DNA from: Zanthoxylum bungeanum
Taxonomy: Eukaryota > Streptophyta > Magnoliopsida > Sapindales > Rutaceae
Assembly: GCA_019454045.1 (NCBI GenBank)
Contig: SKCR01038891.1
Span: 248,001-312,000 of the forward strand
Reading direction: 5' to 3'
DNA length: 64,000 bases
The position numbers were made by a program, and so were the translations under genes. Shown here in pieces: positions 46,597-58,134 of this stretch (its first letter is position 1; each line of letters starts with the position of its first letter). The notes under the pieces are model-generated. The model had not been told where the DNA came from. It worked only from the letters and a program-made list of their open reading frames with translations, and did not search any database.

Positions 46597-48667
46597 TGAT
46601 GATTGGTAAATGAATCACTATTTCCCACTCATTTGACCTAATATTTTGTATAGTTTCTTGAGTTTTGTGAATAATTTGATGTGTTTTGTGTTATTTTGTA
46701 GATAAATAAAGTTTCAGGACATACTGGAGGTGATTTGGGGCCAAAACAGTAAAAAAAATGACAACAAAGGGCAAAAATGTCATTTGGCGCATCACATCGC
46801 GCTCCACACGTCGCGACGCCTAACGTGCGCCTGCCTGTGCTAACTTGCGCTGCTTCATGCTAAAATACGTCGTGCTACGTGTCAAAATTTGAAAAGTCTG
46901 CTAACATGCGCCGGATGCTAACGTGCGTCGTGCCACGTGTCATCATCTTATGGTGCCGACAATCGATATCGCCACATGTCACCAACGTGTCATCCATGTG
47001 TCAGCCACATAGGCGTCCACATCAGCAACATGCCAAGTCAATGTGCCATGTGTCATCCACGTCATCATCACCCAATCATTGCGTGCCACGTGTCACCGAT
47101 AATCCACATCGCCACGTCATAGCCACATCATCGCCACGTTAGCGACACATCAGCATAATTATTGAGTTAATCATCTAAATATCACGTCAGCAGATAAGAA
47201 TCCGAAGCAGCCAATCAGCTACTGACACGTAGAAGCGTCGCGACGCAAGAGAAATTCACGCGTTGCGACGCGTGAGGCTTATCGACCCCTATAAATTCGG
47301 CTCGAAATTTCAGTTTTAGATGTACATTCCTCTCTGAATTCTCTGATGTAAATAAAGAGTTTGTATCTAGTTTTCTTTAAATTTCAGTTTTATAATTAAT
47401 TTTATTTACTTTATGCAATAGAAATTTACTTTCTTTACTTTTTCAGTTTTTACTATTCAGATATGAGGAGGTAACTTCCCCCTGCTAGGGTGAAAGGTAA
47501 AACTTTTATTACTGCTATTTAGATTAATCTCTGTTAATTATAATATATTCACTATTTAAAATTTGACTTAACAAGGATACCGTTATATTAGCCGGTTGGT
47601 AATTAATTATAAACTGGTTTTAACCTGATTAAGCATGGATACCGCCTGGTTGGTCGGTTGGTAATTACCGCCTATATTGTTGGTTTATGGATAAATAATG
47701 ATACCGCCTTTATGGTCGGTTGGACTTAATTTGACTTAATCAGGTTACTGCCTATATGGCTGGTTGGTAATATCACACAAGTTAATATATTATATTAAGG
47801 GAGATATCTAAAATAATAGTGATAAAAGTTATTCATCTAGCCCTAACATTTTCTTTTATTGTTATTTTCTTTATTTACTTTTCGGCATTTTACTTTATGT
47901 CTTTTATTTTATTTAAGTTTTTACTAGCCCTAGTTATGTGTCGTAACTAAGTTAGTTATCTGGGGTTGTGATGAATTCCAATATCACCGGTTTATAAGGG
48001 GTTATTTTATAGTTTGGGTAATATAAAGGTTTACTTATTAAGTTTTAAGCTTAATGCTTCTTGTTAACTGGCTATTAATAAGATTGATCTGGTAAACTTA
48101 AAATAAACTTGACAAAGGAATTTTAGGTTTTAGCCTTAGACTTAATAGCCCACGATCTTCCTTGAGGATAGATAACCCTTTAATAGATTCCCTTATATGA
48201 TAGACATATACCTGTCGGGCGGGGGTAGCCATAATTGGAACTTAATCTTAATAAATCCAGGTAATTTGGTTGACATAGACATATGGTTCAATTGGATTAT
48301 ACTGGGTATTTGCATCTGACCATCGACAGAAGCTTTTGCATAATTTCGTGTTTCAGGTTAGTAAACCGACATATTACACAAACATGAAATAACCACTTCA
48401 CCTTTAAAAAGATATTGGAAGAAATCACAACCCTGGATAGTTTTATAAATTTGAATTTTCCTCAACTTGCGTTCGCGCAATTTTATTTACTTGTTTTTAA
48501 GTTGAAAGTCATCACCCAATCAATCAATCAATCTGTTAGATACTAGTAATCATTTTTCCTCATAAAATTATTAGCTTAGGTATTAAGTCCTCGTGGGATC
48601 GATACTTTTTATACTACTTGAACGATACGTGCGCTTGCGTTATACGCGTGTGATTTCGCACCAGTCA
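46597..48667 (+). repeat. Athila 3' LTR (2071 bp)
   Basis: Runs tgatgattgg...caccagtca. It contains TATAAAT at 47290-47296 and the inverted-repeat module (about 47480-47840). The target copy aagtc follows. Confidence 0.95.
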
Positions 48668-49735
48668 AAGTCCATAGCTTTCTTTGACTCGGCGTGAGTC
48701 CCTTTAGGGGATGTCCCCAGTCGACTGAACCATATGATGGTTCAGGAGTTAATTCACTCGACATGTTGTATGGACTGATGGATGTCCATATATTCATTTG
48801 ACACGACATATCGTTTGGACTAAATGAAGTCCATATCTTCTTTTGACTCGGCGTGAGTCCCTTTGGGGGATGTCCCTGGTTGAGTGAACCAGATGATAGT
48901 TCAATAGTTAATTTACTCGACATGTGGTATGGACTGATGGGTGTCCATATATCCATTTGACCCGACATGTCATATGGACTGGGTGAAATCCATATCTGCT
49001 TTTGACTCGGCGTGAGTCCCTTTGGGGGATGTCCCCGGTCGACTGAACCAGATGATGGTTCAGAAGTTAATTCACTCGACATGTCGTATGGACTGATGGG
49101 TGTCCATATATCCATTTGAGACGACATGTCGTTAGGATTGAATGAAGTTCATATCTTCTTTTGACTCGGCGTGAGTCCCTTTGGGGGATGTCCCAGTCGA
49201 CTGAATCAGATGATGGTTCATGAGTTAATTCACTCGACATGTCATATGGACTGATGGGTGTCCATTTATTCATTTGACACGACATGTCGTTTGGACTGAA
49301 TGAAGTCCATATCTTCTTTTGACTCGGCGTGAGTCCCTTTGGGGGATGTCCCCGGTCGACTGAACCAGATGATGGTTCAGGAGTTAATTCACTCGACATG
49401 TCATATGGACTGATGGGTGTCCATATATTCATTTGACAAGAAATGTTGTTTGGACTGAATGAAGTCCATAAAATCATTTGACTCGGCGTGAGTCCTTTAA
49501 GGGATGTCTCCGGTCGACTGAACCAGATGATGGTTCAGGAGTTAATTCACTCGACATGTCATATTGACTGATGGGTGTCCATATATCCATTTGACACGAC
49601 ATGTCATATGGACTGAGTGAAGTCCATATATTCTTTTGACTCGGCGTGAGTCCCTTTGGAGAATGTCCCCGGTCGACTGAACCAGTTGATGGTTCAGGAG
49701 TTAATTTCACTCGACATCGTCAGATAATTTAAGCC
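48668..49735. repeat. 159-bp tandem array, right portion (about 6.7 copies)
   Basis: The mark gactcggcgtgag recurs at 48686, 48845, 49004, 49163, 49321, 49480 and 49638, spacings 158-159 bp. Units contain gtcgactgaaccagatgatgg. On the minus strand the units read open as a 53-residue periodic peptide, because 159 is divisible by three. The array is in the 3' untranslated part of the Tat element. Confidence 0.95.
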
Positions 49736-49874
49736 AAAACTTTCAAGTGTGTTATGTCGAGTGAGCATTCTTCTTGCTAGGCCTTTTATGTCATTTCTCA
49801 TTCAACACTAGGACCGCTTCTAGGATTTTCTCTAGTCTTCTAACATAACTCTAGCGTTAGTTACGAGGAGTTTT

Positions 49875-49914
49875 GGCGGGAATTTGAGGCGCCAAAATGG
49901 AAGGTTGTATAAGA
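49875..49914 (+). promoter_or_regulatory. Promoter-like region of the Tat antisense ORF (E2F-like sites + TATA)
   Basis: ggcgggaat (49875-49883) and ggcgccaaaa (49888-49897) both fit the E2F consensus WTTSSCSS on the other strand. TATAAGA follows at 49908-49914. A leader with a likely donor (ttcaag|gtattc near 49990) precedes the ORF. The same order occurs at 15205-15245 in the diverged Tat fragment. Confidence 0.6.
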
Positions 49915-50161
49915 GAGCTCTGAAGGTTCATTTGCCTCATTCTTAAAATTTCTCTTCAGAGATCAAGTTGGGAGAGCTCTCAAGCCTTCAAGGTATTCTT
50001 CACAAACCCTTCTCTTTAATCTTTAAGCATTCATAGTGTAGATTCAAGTTGTTCTTAGGCAAATAGGTTGTTTGATCTTTCAAACCATAGATTTATTTTT
50101 GAATTTGTGTTTGAGGGTTTTGATCTTTAGGGAGTAGTTTTCTAAGGAATTTAGTGTTTAT

Positions 50162-52422
50162 ATGTTTGTCGTTTGGAGGATGTTGCGTGAAGAATCCTTA
50201 GGCAGCTTAGGTGCTAAGATTGACGATTATGTTGAATCATCCTCAAATGAAACGAAGGTTGATGAGGTATATAGGGATTGGTCGTGTCGGGATATGATTG
50301 ACGCTGGATTAATAAATGTAGCTGAATTATCCCAAGAGGTCCCTACCGAAGCCATTCCACTAAGGATTTTACCAGCCATCATAGAGTCGAGTGAAATACC
50401 TAGTACAAGTGAACCAACTAATCTATTATCAAAGAACCCTGCTAGTCGAATGACTGTCAAATTATTGAGGGAACTCGGGTGCAAATATAGGTTTTCTGAT
50501 ACACTAGAGCTGAGGGTACCTTTGTCGAGTGAAAGAATTGACTACAAAGTTCCGGGGTGGATGGGATTCTATGTGCGACCATTCACTGATGGACTGAGGT
50601 TCCTTATTCCAAGATTAGTTTGGGAAGTTCTGGATTATTTTGAGATCACTCATTCTCAGCTAATGCCCAATACTTGGAGGATTCTGTTGTCGATTGAATG
50701 TATGGCCTTCGAGTTAGGAGTGTTTTTTGAGGTGAATGATGTTTTGGCCACATACTATCTAAAAGAACACTTGAATGAGAATGGAAGATATAGCCTGTTT
50801 CTTCGCCAGAGGAAGAAACACTTAGTTACCGGATTGCCGACTAATGATAAGGGAAATTGGAAATTCGATTACTTCTTTGTGAGAGGTAAGGGTATATTTG
50901 GTTCGGCTAGAGCTGGTCGAATCCCGGAACATTGGAGTTTTTCGAGTGAGTAGTGTTTCTCTATTACAAATTATCTTCGAATTTTCTTATGAATTGGAAT
51001 AATCGTGAACTTTGTCAATGCAGATCCTTTACGAAATAAGTCGTTTGACTATACTAGCCTAACCATTTCAAACACCAAGTTGATTCTAGCTCTGTCGGCT
51101 GAGGAAAGATATTGGAGAGTCATCTTGGTAGAGGAGAGGTTAAGGGCGACTCTGTTGTGGAAGGATATCCATAGTCGAGAAGGTACCCTTCTGGCCTTTT
51201 GTAAAGACGTATTGCCTGTGATATCTGGTCGTTGGTCGTGTCAAGAATTATACGGAGAGTATATCATTTTAAAGCCTCTAAATCCTAAGAAACTTTTATG
51301 CACAGAGGACATGATGTCTGGACCATTCAAAGTAGCTTCACTCGACTAAATGAAGAACCGTATGAAGTTCAGGAAGTTGAAGGTGAAGGAACCAGAAAAG
51401 GAGAAGATAGCGGAGCCTCAACCCAAAGATGTCGTATCAAGTGAGGCTGTTGCGGAGAAGGGGAAATCGATTGAAATGATTTCAGTTGGGAAGAAAAGGA
51501 AAGTCATCGCGGATGTGGAAGAAGACATTGACAATGTTATTTTAAAGGTACCTCGCGAGTCGACTGCGATTTCAGATCCTTCAAGCATAAACTCATTTAT
51601 GGATGGGCTTCTTCTGCAAGGGGATGAAGAAAGGCTTACAAGATTGGTCCAGTGGAAGCCATGAAGAAAACAACAAATTTAAACTACCAAGAACGTACAC
51701 TTAGCCTTTCTTTATATTACTTCGATTATTGGTCGAATGACTTCTAACTTGTGACTCTTCAGGCATTGGAATGCAGCCTATACATGCGAAAATTTACGGA
51801 GTCGAGTCAGAGAATGATCAGGGAACTGGAGAAATCATTGTCTATGGTGAGAAAGGAAGCGTCAGAGCTGAAATCCAGGTTGGCTGCTTCTCAGAAAAAT
51901 GAAAAAGGGCTCGAGAAAGAATTGAAGGAAACTAAGAATATTCTTGAAATGGAAAAAGGAGTCGTCTGAATTAACGATCGAGGCTTACAAACAAGGTTTG
52001 GATAATGTGACGAAGGAAAAATAACAGCTGCTTGAACAAATGGAAGGGATCGATATTGAATCCATGTTGAGGGATATATGTGACTTGATGAAGGACTATC
52101 TCACCGGGAAGCATGTCGATTGGAAGCCGGAGAGATGGATTCGAGAATATGAAAAATTTGTTGCTGGACTGTCTATGTCGACTGAAGGCGAAGACGAGGA
52201 AAATGGTGATGAATTCGACTCAAAGAAAGTTGAGGCTGGATTGGTAGCAATTCCTAAGTTCGAGATGGGAGAGATCGAATGACAAATGAAGGAATGAGAG
52301 AATGTTGGGTCGGCTGGGGTCGAGGCCGATGCGAGGATCGAGCCTGAAATTCGAGAAGAATATGCTTCTGCCAATATTCCCGTGGCTGCTGAAGGGGAAC
52401 CAACCAGTGCCCCTGAAGTTTA
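50162..52422 (+). pseudogene. Antisense extra ORF of the Tat element, with introns
   Basis: It is encoded opposite to gag-pol. The first exon (50162-50945) has VPGWMGFYVRPFTDGLRF, MAFELGVFFEVND and LVTGLPTNDKGNWKF, resembling the plant 'putative gypsy type transposon' domain. A clear GT-AG intron (50946-51023) joins in frame to LRNKSFDYTSL. The second exon holds EERYWRVILVEERLRA and a basic stretch. A further intron ends near 51762 (cttcag), followed by coiled-coil-like sequence (RMIRELEKSLSMVRKEASEL) and an acidic tail ending near 52422. An in-frame TAA at 51347-51349 and a frameshift near 51645 break this copy. The cellular role is unknown. Homologous pieces lie at 10612-14830. Confidence 0.75.
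50946..51023 (+). other. Spliceosomal intron in the antisense ORF (78 bp)
   Basis: The donor GTGAGT follows ttcga, and the acceptor is tttgtcaatgcag. Removing it restores one frame across the junction and avoids the TAG at 50951. Confidence 0.75.
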
Positions 52423-52702
52423 AGAACTTTACTAATCTAGCGTACTTAGGTTTTTCTCGTTAATATATTGTATAATGCAAACTATTTTTGTCGAATGGAA
52501 GGATAATTTGTCATTGTTTTGAACAAGGTACTCTATTTTGTCAAATAGAAAAAGAATTTCTAATGAATGATCTTGATTAATGAACTTTTATTGCAGTCAT
52601 TCGAATGACTTTTTGTAAATAGCAAATTTCTTTATTTCATACTTTCGAAAGATAACTAAGTACTGCATGCATACTTCGAAAGATAACCGAGCTTCGCAAG
52701 TA

Positions 52703-53764
52703 TTACCAGATGACTCGCTTGAGATGAACGGCGTTCCAACTATTGCGGATGAGAGTCTCTTCCACGGTTTGTAGCTTGTAGGCTCCTCTCCAAACAATTT
52801 TGGTGATGAGGTACGGACCTTCCCAGTTCGGTCCCAGCTTTCCATCGCCAATCTCCTTTGTGTTCTGGAAAACTCTGTGTTGGACCCAATCTCATTCCTT
52901 AAAAATTATGCTCCTGACATTTTTGTCAAAGTATCTGGCCATCCTCTGTTGATGGGCTGCTAGTCGAATGAAAGCTCGGTCTCTGATTTCATCAATTGTA
53001 TCGAGACTGTAATTCAGAAGTTGTCGATTCGATTCCTCATCGAGCCATTGGTAGTGTGGGGATGGGATAAATTCTTCAGTCGGTATTACTGCTTCCGTTC
53101 CAAATGCCAATGAGAATGGAGTTTCGCCTGTTGAAGATCGGGCCATTGTCATGTATGACCACAAAACACCTGGAAGTTCTTCGGCCCAAGCGCCATTTGC
53201 CTTCTCCAATCTTTTCTTCAAAGTGTTCAGAATCGTTTTGTTAGATGATTCGGCTTGACCGTTAGCTTGTGGGAAGCGTGGGGTTGAAAAGCTCAACTTT
53301 ATGCCCCAATTCTTGCAGAAATCTTGAAAGTGATGGCTGATGAATTGCAAACCATTATCAATTACGATTTCTCTTAGTATGCCGAACCGAAAAATGATAT
53401 TCTTCCCGATGCATGTTTGTGCCTCTTTGTCGCGTATCCTGGCGAATGATTCTGCTTCGATCCATTTCGAGTAGTAGTCCGTCAACACAAGCATGTAGAC
53501 TCACTGCCCAGGGGCGGCTGGTAGTTTTCCGACAATGTCCATTCCCCACTTCATGAACGGCCAAGGAGATAAGATGGGATTGAGTCTTTCTGGTGGGAGA
53601 TGTGAGACTGGAGCAAACCTCTGACATTTTTTACACTTCTTAGTGAATTCCGCTGAGTCGGACCTCATTGTAGGCCAGTAGTAGCCTGTTGAATGGGCTC
53701 GAAGAGCCAAGCTCTTACCTCCGGAGTGATTTCCACATTCTCCCTCATGTAGCTCTGCCAACAC
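52703..53764 (-). pseudogene. Tat integrase, broken
   Basis: A minus-strand frame. The zinc-binding part (HEGECGNHSGG, CKKCQRFA) opens at 53764 and runs to a stop at 53503-53501. The catalytic core follows with LTDYYSKWIEAE, IVIDNGLQF and PQANGQAESSN, so the D, D and E positions are visible. After a stop at about 52894-52892 the C-terminal GPNWEGPYLI motif and a final stop at 52705-52703 are seen. Integrase would insert the cDNA. Two internal stops disable this copy. Confidence 0.88.
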
Positions 53765-53812
53765 ATGTTGCGCCTCGTCGTGTGTGAGGCACTTATGGTA
53801 GGGTCCTGAAAA

Positions 53813-54440
53813 TTATCTTTTTAGCAACTGACCGTCGAACATGGTGAACCGTGCAGATTGTCTCTGGATTTTTCTAGCTTGGATTTTATCGCCTGGAAGC
53901 ACGCCTTCTTGCAGATATTTGACAATGGGTGTCATCCACGAGTCGATTGAATTGACTGAGGCGACCATTCTTTCTTCTTTCCAAATTGCAGGCCAATTCA
54001 AGTACACTACCGGTATCGAACGTGGTTTGTCTCCCTCCATCGTTGAACCGAGGGTGGCCAGAGCATCCGCTTGGGAGTTCTCGCTTCTCGGTACTTGGGT
54101 TATAGTGAGTTCTTCAAAAGTCGACTGAATATCTTTTACCTTTTGTAAGTAGGATGCCATCTGCGGACCCCGTGCGTGATACGACCCCTGGATCTGGTTG
54201 ACAATTAGTTTTGAATAAGACTTTACTTATATCTTTGTAGCTCCGCGTTCTTTAGCAAAGGATAACTCTGCTATCAACGCCTCATATTCTGCCTCGTTGT
54301 TGGTGACTCTGAAACCGCACTTGATTGCTTGTTGTAGAACTTCGCCTTCCGGAGTGGTAATCATTATCCCGAGGCCACAACCCTTTTTATTACTTGATCC
54401 GTCGACTGCAAGCTTCCATGGAATAGCCGAATGGACAGAG
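53813..54440 (-). pseudogene. Second (archaeal-type) RNase H of the Tat element
   Basis: A minus-strand frame with KLAVDGSSNKKGCGLGI near 54415, VTNNEAEYEALIAEL near 54300 and VPRSENSQADALATLGS near 54060. These are the spaced Asp/Glu/Asp-type positions of the extra RNase H found between the usual RNase H and integrase in Tat elements. A stop near 54230 breaks it. Confidence 0.8.
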
Positions 54441-54445
54441 TAGAC

Positions 54446-55867
54446 TCATGTTGCTACTGCTGCAAGTAGGCTAGGAGTGAAGTCGGCTACAAAGTCTGCT
54501 AAGGCTTGAGATTTGATGGCCGTTCTGGGAAGATACGTGATGTCGTGTTCCCCGAGTTCAATCACCCACTTCATCAATCTCCACGATAATTCTGGCTTAT
54601 GAAGTATGCTTCTCAAAGGGTAAGTAGTGTATACGGTGATTGGGTGTCCCTGAAAGTATGGTATAAGCTTTCTTGCAGCCGTTATCAAATCGAATAACAA
54701 CTTCTCCATTAACGGGTAGCGTGATTCTGCACCCAGCAGAGCTTTACTTACGTAGTAGATTGGGAGTTGTGCTTCCACCTCTTCCCTGATCAAGACTGCA
54801 CTTACTGCGTGCTCTGAGACTCCTAGGTAGAGATAGAGCATCTCGTTGTCGAGTGGCTTTGATAGCAAATGTGGAGTGGTAAGATACCGTTTGAGTCCTT
54901 CCAAAGCTTCTTCACAAGCGGGAGTCCACTCGAAGTTATTGGCCTTTTTTAGGGCTGAAAAGAACATAAAACTCTTGTCCGTGGATTTGGAGATGAACAT
55001 GTTCAGTGCTGCTATCCTGCCCGCTAGTCGCATGACATCATTTTGGCTGGAAGGTGAAGGGATTTCGAGGATCGATTTGATCTGGTCTGGATTCGCTTCG
55101 ATTCCCCGTCGAGTGACTACGTATCCCAAGAATTTCCCTGAAGCAACACCAAAAGCACACTTAGTAGGATTTAATTTCATCTCGTACTTGTCAATGATGT
55201 TGAAGGCTTCTTCGAGGTGCTCAAGATGTTGCTCTGATTTAGAAGACTTCACCAGCATGTCGTCTATGTAAACCTCCATTGTCTTCCCAATCTGATTGGA
55301 GAACATCTTATTGACCAGCCTCTGATATGTGGCCCCTGTATTTTTCAGGCCGAATGGCATGACCTTGTAACATTAAATGCCACGGTTGGTGACAAAATAT
55401 ATATTTTCTTGGTCGTCTGGATGCATGAGGATCTGATTGTAGCCTGAATACGCATCCATGAAACTCAACAGTTCATGCCCGGCTGTAGCGTCGGCCATTG
55501 AGTCTGTGTGTGGTAGTGGGAATGAGTCTTTCAGACAGGCTTTGTTCAGATCCGTAAAGTCAATGCAGACTCTCCACTTTCCATTCTTCTTTCTAACAAC
55601 AACCACATTGGCAAGCCACTCCGGAAATTGTACTTCCCTGACAGCTCCATTCTGTAACAATTTTTGAACCTCCTCATCAATGATTTAGTTTCTTTCTATG
55701 GTGAACTTCCTTCTCTTCTGACTGACTAGGGTGTGGTCTGGATCTACGTGAAATTCATGAGTAATCAGCTCGGGGTCGATTCCCGTCATGTCTTTATGAG
55801 ACCATGCAAAACTGTCGTGTCGCCTCTTCGGGAATTCAATCAAATCGGCTCGTAGTTTAGGATCCAA
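54446..55867 (-). pseudogene. Tat reverse transcriptase and first RNase H, broken
   Basis: Minus-strand pieces are in one frame: a connecting part (55867-55685, ending in a stop), 55660-55373 with VVVRKKNGKWRVCIDFTDLN and SFMDAYSGYNQI (stop at 55375-55373), then 55360-54446. The last holds MPFGLKNTGATYQRL, the catalytic box YIDDMLVKS, and an RNase H-like region (SEHAVSAVLIREE, YLPRTAIKSQALADF). RT would copy the RNA. The 304-codon last part is still open. Confidence 0.9.
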
Positions 55868-55981
55868 GTTTGCTCCAATCTGCGCCTTGTGATCTGCAAA
55901 TTGAGAATGAATCTGGATCTCATCAAGCTCCTCAATACTTGGTAGTGTCGGCTCCGTGCTGCGAGATCTGTTTTGTAATTG

Positions 55982-56509
55982 CTATGTTGACTCGTTTTTC
56001 ACCTTTAAAGTCGATTGGTAGCAGCTTCTAGATGCTGATCTGTTGCCTTTAATCTCTTGAATCCCCCATATGGTAGGGAGCTTAAGAACTTGGTGATAGG
56101 TAGATGAAACCGCCCTCATCTCATGAATCCAAGGTCTACCCATGATAAGATTGTAGGCTGAGGGGCTGTCCAAGACCAAGAACGTGCTCATTTTGTTCAC
56201 TCCCGCTACGTAGACTATGAGTGATATATCTCTCATTGTGAATTTTTGTTCCCCACTAAATCCAATCAGCACGGTCGTCCGGCTGTTTATCTTGTCCAAT
56301 TCGGTCCTCATGTCTGCGAGGGATGTGGCGAAAATGATGTTTGTTAAAGAGCCTGTGTCGACCAACACTCGCTTGATCATAAAGTTGGCCACTTGCAAAG
56401 AAATAACTAGGGTGTCGTGGTATGGATTCAAATTATAAGAATCTCCCTCGTCTGGAAATTCCATAGTCAAGTTGGTGAACATCTTCTCTACCGACATCAT
56501 AGTGTGCAA
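55982..56509 (-). pseudogene. Tat aspartic protease region
   Basis: A 175-codon open frame with the active-site motif VLVDTGSLTNII and NLIMGRPWIHEM downstream. It would cleave the polyprotein. It lies between gag and RT as expected. Confidence 0.85.
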
Positions 56510-58054
56510 AAGATTGTTAGCAATAGCTCTCGAATGTCGTTTGGCCGCTGAATATGAGACTCTACTGATTTTTCTGATCCTCCTGAAATGACATTAACAG
56601 TGTTGTTAATGGGTGGAGGTAGGGTTGGAGCTTCACCCTGACCATCTCTCTCATCCCTTCGTGCCAAGGTGGCTTTCCCCTTCTCGGTGAGCAAATCCCT
56701 TAGAAACCCCTTGTTTAACAGCTCTAGGACCTCCAATCTCAAAGCTATACACTCTTCCGTCATATGGCCATAGTCTCGATGGAACTCACACCATTTTTCG
56801 GGTGTATTTTTTCGCAGAGCCCTCCCTGGAGCGTGGGGGCCATTTCACTTCGTTTCCCATTTTCTTCAGTACCGAAACCAATTCACTTGAGGAAATTGTA
56901 AAGTTGTAGTCTGGGAGCCTGGGTTTGCTGGCTGGCGTTTCCTCCCGATTTTTGTAAGGCCTTGGTCGTCTGTCAAAGTCTTTGTGGAAAGGCCTGCGTT
57001 ATCCTCTCTGTGGAATTTTCCTTTCCGGATGAGCCACCATGTCGTGTCGCCTGGAGGCAGCCGGCCTTCTATCAATCCGCGAGCTAGGAATGTCCTCTCT
57101 TCATTTGTTTCTCTTGTCCTCTTCCCATCTTATTTCAACTTGGGCCCGCGCCATGGCCTGGTCCATAGTGTAGCATCGAAACTTAGTTAGTTTCTTGTAT
57201 TGTCCGCTTTCGTAAAGCAGTCCATTCCGGAAAGCATCCACCGCTGTAGGTTGATGGAGATCCGGAATATTAATTCTCTCATTGTTGAAGCGAGCTACGT
57301 AGCTCCGCAATGACTTCCCTTTCCTCTGTTGGATGGTATTGAGATCATCTGTAGTCTTCTCAAGCTTACATGAACTTGGAAAGTGTTGCACGAACTTGTC
57401 TACTAATTGCTGGTAAGACTTGATGGACCTGTATGGTAGGTTGATGAACCAGGTTAGTGTCGGTCCTGCCAGCGTTTCTCCGAAGCATCTGTACATTCCA
57501 GCTTCTCATTGGCTTGGTGACAAGCCAGTTGACATCATCTTGTACTTCTAGTGTATTACGTGGTCGTCTGGATCGGTGGATCCATCATATAGTTTCATTT
57601 CGGGCGGGCTAAATTTTTGTGGCAGTTCAACAGCCACAATTGTCTCCACGAATGGAGTGTCAGAAATCGCTCCAGCTCTGCTCTTCCTAATCGGCAGCTT
57701 TATCCCCGGTAGTCTGGACATGATTGCATCCTTGAATTCCATCATCTCTCTTCTTATGGAGGACGCAACTAGCTGGGTTGGGTCGAGAGAAGAGGTCGGG
57801 CCAAGGGGGATTGGTGGGTTGTCGTTAACCTGCCCATCTGATGTGGGCGGGTCTGTTGGATTGCTCGGATTGCTGGTTTGACCAAGGATATCGTGACGCT
57901 GATAAGTTGAGGACAACTACTCCATCTGTTTTTGTAGACTCACATTGGAGTTTCGCATGGTCAGATTCTCCTCTTCTAAAGCTTGTAATCGTTCTTGGAG
58001 CATGGCAAGTTGTACCGCCATAGGGTCTGGCACCTGTTCGTTACCAGAAGCCAT
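56510..58054 (-). pseudogene. Tat gag, broken
   Basis: The ATG at 58054-58052 opens a coiled-coil-like start (AMLQERLQALEEENLTMRN). An in-frame TAG at 57919-57917 follows, then a capsid region: FSPPEMKLYDGSTDPDDHV near 57590 and, after a break, GPTLTWFINLPYRSIKSY with RNNERIN-like RFNNERINIPDLHQP at 57496-57101. The end near 56763-56510 carries TEECIALRLEVLELL and INNTVNVISGGSE. Several breaks make it inactive. Confidence 0.85.
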
Positions 58055-58111
58055 TATCGACTGTTTTTGAAATATAGAATCGAATGGTTTTAGTTTGCAA
58101 TAATTCGCTTA

Positions 58112-58131
58112 GGGCCCCACGGTGGGCGCCA
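58112..58131 (-). other. Primer-binding site of the Tat element
   Basis: On the minus strand this reads TGGCGCCCACCGTGGGGCCC, three bases inside the 5' LTR. It is typical of Tat-type elements. I did not assign the tRNA. Confidence 0.8.
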
Positions 58132-58134
58132 AAT

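Larger units (their letters stand above)
36180..48667 (+). mobile_element. Full-length Athila element (12.5 kb) carrying a LOG reading frame
   Basis: 5' LTR 36180-38281, 3' LTR 46597-48667, target duplication aagtc on both sides (36175-36179, 48668-48672). The interior has a tRNA-Asp primer site, gag, protease, RT, RNase H, integrase, a LOG-family frame and a polypurine tract. All domains are present but broken by stops, a protease deletion and a 317-bp foreign insert in RT. It inserted into the 159-bp array of the Tat element, so it is younger than that element. Confidence 0.95.

Noticed and set aside
48609..49127. 172-codon minus-strand open frame as a gene
   Set aside because: It is the 159-bp tandem repeat (period divisible by three) running into the Athila LTR end. 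Treated as a repeat, with the periodic frame noted as a finding.
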